Below are positions 56,562 through 64,000 of a stretch of 64,000 nt of DNA, piece after piece. The translations under genes were made by a program, and so were the position numbers. Source of the DNA: Saussurea involucrata (lineage: Eukaryota; Streptophyta; Magnoliopsida; Asterales; Asteraceae); the NCBI GenBank assembly GCA_033807775.1, contig CM066317.1:16627370-16691369 (forward strand), in the 5' to 3' direction. The notes beneath the pieces are model-generated. The model saw only the letters and a list, made by a program, of their open reading frames with translations. It ran no database searches and was not told where the DNA came from. Position 1 is the first letter of the stretch; each line of letters opens with the position of its first letter.

Positions 56562-57312
56562 CTAAACATAAATAATAACAAACTTTAGTAAGGAAACTAA
56601 AACAAGAATAATTAGTCCACTAAAAATTTTGAATCACTAGTTCAAGATTTCAAGATAGTGCCACCAACAAAATCATTAAGTTTGCTATCTATACCACGTA
56701 TGTTGCAGTCTCCGAACCATAACGAGTGTAAGCAAAATTGAACCATTTGACTTCACAACAATTTCTAGCATATTTCGTGAAATTGTTGTTCCTGGATTTA
56801 ATCAGACAAAGTTTCATGTCAGTTAGTTTCTACCATATTATATGGATATGGTGGATTTAATGATGCAGAATTGTATTTGATTGTTCTAGCATATTTAGTG
56901 TCAGTCGTATTGTATTGTATTGTATTGTATTGATGGTTCTTTAAAGACACAGAATTGCTTTGATGGCTTCATCTCTGGTGGTGATTATAAATGATTTTAT
57001 ATGGAATTGTATTGATGACTTCATCTAGGTGGAAGCAATGGTGTGGTCTCCTGGTCGGCGCTTGCATTAATCAGGTACTGAATTGGCTTGTATGTGATCT
57101 ACTACTAATATATGAATATACAATAAAGTTTAATTTTTTTGTGATCACATAAGCCTGAACTCTTTGGTTGTGCACTTGCCCATGTTGGTGTTATGGACAT
57201 GCTTAGGTTTCACAAGTTCACAATCAGTAAGCCTTGTTGAGTGTTTTCAGTTAATTATAGTTACGCCTTCGTCTCATGGTTTTATTATTTTGGGGTTGTT
57301 CCCTCTTGCTAG
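56562..57312. other. CACTA interior, mostly non-coding
   Basis: A (GTATT)n pentanucleotide run lies at 56908-56932. On the minus strand a short open stretch (LWFGDCNIRGIDSK, about 56650-56730) could be another exon of the fragment to the left, but I see no clear splice sites. Confidence 0.35.
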
Positions 57313-57867
57313 GTCATGCATGGACTTCCCACTATGGCCTTCTTCATATAAGGAAGAAGGATTTCATCGGCTAATAAATCGAGCAACATTTAATTCTGTG
57401 TGTCCCAATATGATCAATCAACCAAGAATTCACACAAGATCTAGAGAGAGAAAGTAGATCTTAATATTCAATAAGCTCCATTTTACAAGATGTGAATTAT
57501 GCTCTAAGTGTGTTATGGAATTGTTACAAGATTAGTCTAAACAAAGCTATTTATACCTAAGATCTATACAAGACATTAAGCTAAGTTTGACTTTCACTAA
57601 CACATAATACATTGACTTTGACTTTGACTTTATCATTAAATCTTGAAGACATATTTTAGACTTAACAATCTCCCCATTGGATTCAAGATTTAATCATTTT
57701 GAGAACAGCAGTCTTCGGCTTCTTGAATCTTCAAAACTTCGGTCTTTATCAAGGCTTGTCAAAGTCAAATCGTCACAAAATCTTCAGACGGGGATCTGAT
57801 GGAGAATTTCTTTATAAGATTTGGAGAATTTGATTCTTCACACAAGGCACTTTGGTACTGATAAACA

Positions 57868-58068
57868 CAAATTTAAGAAAAAGAGATCACAAGATGATCA
57901 ATCGATTTTTCTTAAACTCTTGAAGAATTCTCCCCTTTTTTTCTTTCTTTGAAATGAGAAATTCTTGCTTCGGTAATTATATTCACAATATAGCACAAGT
58001 TTAAGAAAAAGAGATCACGGGATGATCAATCGATTTTTCTTAAACTCTTGAAGAAGAATTCTCCCCAT
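57868..58068. repeat. Duplicated hairpin unit in the mini-LTR interior
   Basis: Two direct copies (about 57868-57938 and 57989-58062) of a 70-bp unit in which TTTAAGAAAAA and TTTTTCTTAAA are inverted around GATGATCAATCGA, so each copy folds. Confidence 0.75.
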
Positions 58069-58337
58069 TTTTCTATCTTGAGAAGGAATCTTCTTTAAAC
58101 ATTTCTCCCCCTGTCATGAAACTGAATCTTTGCCAATATGATCAATCAACCAATACCAATTGTGTGTCCCAATATGATCAATCAACCAAGAATTCACACA
58201 AGATCTAGAGAGAGAAAGTAGAGAGAGAAAGTAGAGAGAGAAAGTAGATCTTAATATTCAATAAGCTCCATTTTACAAGATGTGAATTATGCTCTAAGTG
58301 TGTTATGGAATTGTTACAAGATTAGTCTAAACAAAGC

Positions 58338-58345
58338 TATTTATA
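58338..58345 (-). promoter_or_regulatory. TATA box in the mini-LTR 5' LTR
   Basis: TATAAATA on the minus strand, repeated in the other LTR at 57555-57548. Confidence 0.5.
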
Positions 58346-58739
58346 CCTAAGATCTATACAAGACATTAAGCTAAGTTTGACTTTCACTAACACATAATAC
58401 ATTGACTTTGACTTTATCATTAAATCTTGAAGACATATTTTAGACTTAACAAATTCTGATTGGATCATACGATATATCAAGATCAAGGAGTTTTATTGTC
58501 GAGGTTCATAGCATCTTTCGAGGTGACGACATGATGAATGGCGGAAATTAGGACCAGAGCTTGAGGCATTGACCGAGCTTTAGGCTTTTTGTTACTTTAG
58601 TTGAATGTGGATGTTTCCGTAATTTTGCAGTCTTAGTAATTTATAATATTATTAATGAAGATTTTTCACTCACTGATCGTTTTTTTAATAATAGTATTTT
58701 GTAATGGTTTTTGCCCAAGAATTACCAACGTTTCTGCGC

Positions 58740-59215
58740 AGTTTTCAGCTGATTTCATGAAAATCAGCCAAATATTTTTAGCTGATTTCAGGCGGAAAAA
58801 TCCGCCGAAAACAATAAAAAATAAATAGTAAATTAATAAAAAATTAATTTTTTAATAATTTAAATTATTTTCGCGGATTTTTCCGCCTGAAATCCGCCGA
58901 AAATATTTCGTCGAAATAATTGTTTTTTATTAATTTATAAATAAATAAATAAAAATAAAAATAAAAAATCGACGGAAAAATCCGTCAGAAATCCGCCGCA
59001 AATGCATTTTTAATTATCTTGTTAATTAAATATTGATTAAGTACACCGGGTTTTTTCCGACGGATTTTCGGCGGCCATATCCGCCGAAAACAGTATTCCG
59101 CCGAAAAGTCCGCCGAAACCTGCCCGTCTCGGCGCCCGTTTGTCCGACGCCCGTATCCGCCGAAATCCCCTATTTTCGGCGGATTTCCAACGGATTTTTC
59201 CGCCTGAAATCGGGT
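58740..59215. repeat. CACTA right subterminal repeats
   Basis: Same CCGCCGAAAATC/CCGACGGATTTT repeats as the left side, denser towards the end. Confidence 0.8.
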
Positions 59216-59232
59216 TCTGTTTTGTAGTGAAC

Positions 59233-60090
59233 TTATTGTAATACAGACAAGAAATTGTCGAAAATAATACTATATTTATGAACGGATGAATATCATGAGA
59301 TCATCTTGTTATTCACACATATTGTTTTTATTGAAAATCACACATATTATTTTTATTGAAAATCACACATATTTCAAGAGACGACGTCTATAAGACATCA
59401 AATACAAGTCACTAATGTATTAAAAATTATAATTCGTGGATTATAAAAACATGTCCTATAGAGACGTAACAACAAAAGATAATACGATTTCATTCATTGA
59501 ATTTCTTCTGTGTCAAAGCCTCAAAGGGCCACATTCAAATGAACAGGGGCGAATCCACCTTGTAAAAGGTGGGGTCGCATCCCCTCAGTCAAAATTCATT
59601 TTTCTTTATTTTCTAGGTTAAAAACATTATTTTTAATGTTTTATTATAGTTTTCCTTAGTAATTCCAAACACTTTTTTTGAAACTCCGATTTGACACTAC
59701 ATAAGTTAATAAGCACTTTTATATAAAAGCATAAGTTGATTTAAATAAGCGATCCCAAACACCCCCTAAAAAATTCGTTAGTTTAGGCAATCCACACGGA
59801 ACTCTCGCCTTCAAATACATTGGTCTGAGACGCATTCTTTTTCCTAAAAAATTGTAAAGGGACATTTTTGGCTCGTTTAGAAGCTAAGTTATTGTATTTA
59901 AATAAAGTTATCTTACCCCTTTATCAACTAAACTACAACCATATTTAGTCATTAATGTACAGTTATTTTTTATCACAAATAATTATATAATTAATATATA
60001 TTACTCATATATTAAATTCATATTTTTAACTGAAATTTCAATTTACAATAAGACTTTACATTATTTTATATCTTTAATATATAAAACTAA
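59233..60090. other. Intergenic sequence with a TE scrap
   Basis: AGGGGCGAATCCACC...GGGGTCGCATCCCC near 59525-59585 resembles the start of a degraded plant repeat. Otherwise A+T-rich, with no gene. Confidence 0.4.
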
Positions 60091-60450
60091 TAGAGAAATT
60101 AATTAAAATACCCCAAGTTTGAAATTGACTTACTAAAATACCCCAAAAAATGAAAAGATTACCAAAATGCCATTTTTTTTCCTCGGAGGGAGCCCTCTAT
60201 AGCGGGCAGGGACCAATTGTGAAAATTTTTGCAAGATTATTTACACTTTCAGTCCCCATCGCAGGCCATCGCGGGCCTCGTTCGCGGGCCAGGGACTGAA
60301 AGTGTAAATATATCTTGCAAAAAATTTCACAATTGGTCCCTGCCCGCGATAGCAGGCTCCCTTCGCGGAAAAAATGGCAGTTTGGTAAACTTTTCATTTT
60401 TTATGGTATTTTGGTAAGTCAATGTCAAACTTGGGGTATTTTAATGAAAG
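60091..60450. mobile_element. Foldback MITE (near-complete palindrome)
   Basis: Arms of about 170 bp (about 60095-60265 and 60285-60446) pair almost along their whole length around a short centre rich in CGCGGGCC. The outer sequence AAATTAATTAAAATACCCCAA matches the TIR of the Mutator-like element at 568-2643, which suggests this is a miniature relative mobilised by the same transposase. Flanks share CTAATA. The opposing 66- and 62-residue ORFs are reflections of the palindrome. Confidence 0.8.
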
Positions 60451-62118
60451 ACTTCTAATATATACTTTTACAAACTTATAAATTGGAACAAAAAACTAGT
60501 GAATAGATTTGCTCACATTCTCTCACATCATTCCCAAATCTAACTTGATGATTTGTTCTTACCTTTTGTATTTTTTCCATTTCTTTTTTAACTAAAGAGG
60601 AAAGATTGTATATTTTAACATTTATAATAAAGCAAGGGAAATCATAAATGAGATTATTCAAAATTACAAGTATCATGTTTTTATTATTTGTTATGGGTTT
60701 TACAACTTGTTTTGTTTTGTTATGGAATCAGAAATCTTTGTCATTTAAAGGCTACCAAACACTTCTAAAATTATGTTGATCTCCTTAGACGAACATATAT
60801 TGCATAGAAGGGCAGATTCTAAACACCGACTTGAATTTGAGATGAATATAAGATGTAACTCAAACCCATAAACCTATATCATTCATTGACAATCATTTTA
60901 TCCCTCTCGTGAGTGACTTCGCTCTTATTTGCTGGTTTGAGTCAAATGAATAAGTTGTCAGTTCGAAATAACCATTAAGTTAACCTAATCCAATCGTTTA
61001 GATTTGAGAACCAATGATTCAATGAATGTTTAATGTTGGGTATAGAATAGTCGAGGGTGACGCGAGGTCAGGGCAACAAACGTACTTGAATTCTTGCTTC
61101 ACGACCATTGTTTCCGACTCAAAATGGAACATCACCTAGAAAATAGGAACAGTTGAAAAAGAAGAGATGATCAACAAAAGGAATCAACTTGATTGTTCAC
61201 TTGTTTGATAACGGTATAACGTATTTACCCCACCTTTCTCCAATTAAATTAGCCGCTTAGTTGATGCCTGAGAGACTTGATGATCATTAAACCAAAAACT
61301 AATAACACATACAAATTTGAGGCCCATTGGACTTATGATGTCCTATACGATGGCACAGGTTACACGTGACCATGGTTAGACCCTGCCCGGTTAAGATCCT
61401 AAATTTTCATTTCTAATGATTTTAATTTTCTAGTAGCTTCTACTAAAACATTTTAAAATTACACATAAATTTCATATATATACATATATTGTGAAAAAGA
61501 ATTAAAAGAATACAAATAGGTAAAATAAGTTTATCAAAAAATAATATTTGAGTTATTCATGTCTGCCTATTAATTTTAATGAGTCGTGTATGACCCGTCA
61601 ATTCGTCAAAAAATTCCAAAAATATTCTCATAAATGCCTCGATAAATTACTTATTTTTCTCTATTTTTATTTTTGATTAATCCTTTTCCTACAATTTCAA
61701 TCATCATTTAAATTGCATTTAATAGATAAAGAAATTTATGAAAAAGTTATTAAATTTGAAACAAGTCGACATACATATAAATATTTTTAATACAAAAGAA
61801 ATACTTTTATAATAAATATTTTTAAATGGGTTATTAAAACAAGTTGATAAATATTTTGTAAACAATCTAAAATAAAATATTGTAATATTTAAATAAAACA
61901 CGATAGATTATGGTTTAATAGTGGATAAATGATTCCATTGGAGCAATTATGTGACATGTGACCCGTTTGCTACTCATATCTCCAAAGTGAAATCCAACTG
62001 TTGTAACTTTTAATTATTTTTTCTTTTACATCATCATCTATTTTTTTAATTAAAAAAAATTAAACCACAAAACATTTACGAAAACATTGTGTCTATCATC
62101 AAACTACAATTCTACAAA
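60451..62118. other. A+T-rich intergenic sequence
   Basis: No gene or paired TE ends seen on either strand. Confidence 0.5.
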
Positions 62119-62123
62119 ACTAC

Positions 62124-62738
62124 TGTTAGAACTTATATCCACGAATTGAAATTCGTAACACACAATATTGAATCAGATGGAAAACTGAATTTATTTATAT
62201 ATATATATATGTATATACGAAATTTACATATAAACGAAAATACATAAACAAAGTTTCAAGGAGAAAAAGACTAACTCGAGTTTCTTGATCACAAATTTGA
62301 AGAAGAACGTTTGTTGGATTGAGGTCTGCAAAGCAGTGTCCTTAGACAGAAATTCGTCCCTTGTATCGTATCGATTGGACGTCTATCTAGAGGATACAAC
62401 AACCCGTTCAAGAATCGAACTCTCGAACCTGACGAATCAAACTATGTTTCCTTCTTGAAGAACAATGAAGAACTTTGAGAGAATTTGAGAGAGTATGCGT
62501 TTGTGTATTGTAATCTGTTACATATGCTTCCTATTTATAGAAGATCAACCGGTGCCAATGAAAAGTCACATCTTTTCATGAAAAGGTGGCGGTTGGTGGC
62601 GGTTGGTGTGAATGAAAAGTCACACCTTTTCATGAAAAGTCACACATTGTCATGAAAAGTCACACCTTTTCATATAAAAGGTCACACATTTTCATATGAA
62701 AAGTCACATCTTTTCATATGTAACAGATTATCCCAACA
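62124..62738 (-). repeat. 3' LTR of the copia element at 62124
   Basis: 615 bp, TG...CA ends. It carries an array of seven or so GAAAAGTCACA(C/T)CTTTTCAT units (62565-62720) and a minus-strand TATAAATA box at 62539-62532. Confidence 0.85.
62565..62720. repeat. Palindromic AAAAGTCACACCTTTTCAT tandem repeat
   Basis: Each unit of about 20 bp is itself partly palindromic (TGAAAAG...CTTTTCA). The array lies upstream of the TATA box in transcription sense. Confidence 0.85.
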
Positions 62739-63334
62739 ATACCCCACATTTTCTATTCAAACTCTAATAATACCCCACATTTGAATAGAAAATAAGATAT
62801 TCTCAAAGTATTTATTGTTCTTATTCAGGAAATAAACATGAAATGCATCAGAAAAGGTGTCTAGGTGACTTGAACCATTCTTAGTGAGTATTCATCGGAC
62901 CTACTTTGTGGGTAGTGACGAAGAGTCTTGAACTAACCATGTTTTGTAGTAAGTCTAGTCAATGAATATCACACAAATCATGTTTATGCATAGTTGACTC
63001 TTACCGTTGTGTTCATTTCGGTCGTGAACAATCCTTCTTCATGAGAATTTTAGAAGACGTAGCCATATCCGTCCTAAAAAATGCGACCCCACATCAATCT
63101 CATATAGGTAATACTGATCAAGAACATTCCGTAGTGTTCCACCAATAAGCTATCAGTATTATTAAAAATAAGAATTCAACCCTTAAATCATCAACGGAAA
63201 ACAAAGGAAAAACATCATAGGAATAGGCATACCTTTGTTTAATTGCTTCTTGAGTTGTCCCCGACTAGTTTGCCTATTGAACCTAGACCATGGGATCTCC
63301 AATTTCGCTAGGTTAGGTTGCCGCCTAGTAGAAC
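62739..63334 (-). other. Copia 3' untranslated interior
   Basis: Between the RNase H stop and the purine tract. Contains two ATACCCCACATTT repeats next to the LTR. No gene. Confidence 0.5.
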
Positions 63335-63692
63335 TCATTGGATTGGCTTTAAGCCCATTCCCCTCGATGTATAAGAGACTTGTTCTCTATTAAGGCCTTT
63401 TGTCAAAGGATCTGCGACATTTTCCTTTGACTCTACATAATCGATGGAAATGATTCCATTCTTCAGCAAGTCTCGTATTGTTTTGTGGCGACGCCTGATA
63501 TGTCTCGATTTGCCGTTATAAATTTGATTCTTTGCTCTTGTAAGAGCAACCATACTATCACAATGTATGCACACGGCGGTAACAGGCTTAGGCCACAAAG
63601 GAATACCCTCTAGGAAGCTTTTAAGCCATTCTGCCTCTTCGGCAACTTTATCTAAGGCTACGAATTCGGCTTCCATGGTTGACCGTGTATTT
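63335..63692 (-). pseudogene. Copia RNase H C-terminus (partial)
   Basis: The frame contains RSTMEAEFVALDKVAEEAEW, VCIHCDSMVALTRAKN, GKSRHIRRRHKTIRDLL, ISIDYVESKENVADPLTKGL and the conserved SSRGMGLKP-like tail (TSRGMGLKPIQ). These are the RNase H end and tail of copia pol. It degrades the RNA strand during reverse transcription. The N-terminal side is cut off by the gypsy LTR at 63693; the few residues read beyond that point belong to the LTR. Confidence 0.9.
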
Positions 63693-64000
63693 TGTAACAA
63701 CCCAATCTAAATAAAGCATACTTAGCATTTATATTTAAGTAATTACAAAACTGGGTCCACAAAAGTTTCATTTCATCTGTCTAAATAACTTAGGTTGGCG
63801 GAAACAACCTACACACAACTGAGAAAAACTAATAACTAGAGTGCCACTATGCTTCTTGACTCTTCCTGCTAAGCTCAGCCTATTTGCCCGAGCTCCTGGA
63901 AACCTGCTTACCTGAAAAGGTTTTAATTTGAAAATGCGAGGGTTAGACCATGAGGTCTAGTGAGTCCCTCCTAACAGTTATCAAAGCATTTAAAAACAGT
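63693..64000 (-). repeat. Gypsy LTR, truncated by the window end
   Basis: Starts TGTAACAACCC. It carries both conserved hairpins (63793-63809 and 63944-63959) and resembles the reverse complement of the 3' part of the solo LTR at 31066-32747. Orientation minus. Confidence 0.8.

Larger units (their letters stand above)
57397..58451 (-). mobile_element. Mini LTR retrotransposon (non-autonomous)
   Basis: LTRs 57397-57667 and 58163-58451 with TG...CA ends and a perfect 5-bp duplication AATTC (57392-57396 and 58452-58456). A purine tract (minus strand CCAATGGGGAGAT) abuts the left LTR, so the orientation is minus. The PBS position reads CAATTGGTATTGG, only loosely like initiator Met-tRNA. The 495-bp interior has no gene. 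The right LTR has a threefold AGAGAGAAAGT repeat where the left has one. Length and content fit a TRIM-like or SMART-like element derived from copia. Confidence 0.85.
57313..58511 (+). pseudogene. Possible terminal exon split by the mini-LTR element
   Basis: A pyrimidine-rich acceptor (CCCTCTTGCTAG, AG at 57311-57312) precedes an open stretch (MDFPLWPSSYKEEGFHRLIN). It reaches the AATTC target site at 57392-57396. Ignoring the insertion, the frame continues at 58457 (DWIIRYIKIKEFYC) to TAG at 58509-58511. It resembles nothing I know. The direction is opposite to the exons at 55837-56561. The evidence is the frame continuing across the insertion and the acceptor. Confidence 0.35.
46265..59229. 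mobile_element. CACTA (En/Spm) element with nested insertions
   Basis: The left end CACTACTAAA (46265) and right end TTTGTAGTG (59229) are inverted, with a perfect 3-bp duplication AAC (46262-46264 and 59230-59232). Both subterminal regions are packed with (T)CCGCCGAAAATC / CCGACGGATTTT repeats in both orientations (46290-46830 and 58740-59215). CACTA TIRs and subterminal arrays are transposase-binding sites in this superfamily. The 13-kb span includes a gypsy element, two MITEs and a mini-LTR element. Without these about 3.1 kb remain, with gene-like exons but no recognisable transposase. Confidence 0.88.
62124..63692 (-). mobile_element. 3' part of a copia retrotransposon, interrupted at 63693
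   Basis: The 3' LTR lies at 62124-62738 and a purine tract (minus strand AATGTGGGGTAT) abuts it. The end of pol (RNase H) is at 63335-63692. At 63693 a gypsy LTR begins, so the rest of the element lies beyond that insertion and outside the window. Confidence 0.85.

Noticed and set aside
59033..59227. Plus-strand ORF of 64 residues (PPKTVFRRKVRRN...)
   Set aside because: It is made of CCGCCGAAA subterminal repeats of the CACTA element.

Overview
The window looks like plant (eudicot) nuclear heterochromatin. It is A+T-rich and consists almost entirely of transposable elements nested inside one another. The pointers are LTR retrotransposons primed by initiator Met-tRNA (TGGTATCAGAGC primer sites), chromodomain Ty3/gypsy elements of Tekay/Del type, Ale/Retrofit-like copia elements, hAT, PIF/Harbinger, CACTA and Mutator-like DNA elements, TRIMs and foldback MITEs. 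An Asteraceae source is possible but is only an impression. I see no intact host gene, tRNA, rRNA or CRISPR array.

Layout. 1-445 is the right part of a PIF/Harbinger element; 568-2643 is a long-TIR Mutator-like element carrying one unrecognised minus-strand gene. 2688-10725 is a hAT element (TSD 7 of 8 bp) split by a large gypsy-derived LARD (3015-10381). 10929-11603 is a deleted Harbinger relative of the first element, 13929-14513 a small hAT element and 14532-14955 a TRIM cluster. 15487-20004 is a young copia element with identical LTRs. 21755-26510 is a minus-strand copia element with no visible capsid region. 28578-33545 is a wrecked minus-strand gypsy element split by a solo LTR (31066-32747) and carrying a TRIM LTR between two primer sites. 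33546-35720 is an orphan LTR piece. 35721-44279 is a damaged gypsy element that continues into a stub of a second internal region. 44391-45300 is a 390-bp inverted repeat of LTR sequence. 46265-59229 is a CACTA element with a perfect 3-bp TSD; it holds a nearly intact gypsy element (47365-55416), two MITEs, a set of phase-compatible exons and a mini-LTR element. 60091-60450 is a foldback MITE. 62124-64000 is the 3' end of another copia element, invaded at 63693 by a gypsy LTR.

Relative ages follow from nesting and from LTR divergence counted by eye: the copia element at 15487 (0 differences in 142 bp) and the gypsy element at 47365 (about 10 in 1.59 kb) are young, and the gypsy element at 35721 (roughly 2%) is older.

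The most striking signal is not a gene. Several otherwise dissimilar gypsy LTR families share a short hairpin next to a CTCACTA motif, and its stem is kept by paired changes (TAGACC/GGTCTA versus TAGGC/GCCTA) while the four-base loop varies. A second hairpin near the LTR end behaves similarly. In addition, almost every LTR or leader here carries its own array of short palindromic repeats, and CCGGA-type arrays recur in four different elements.
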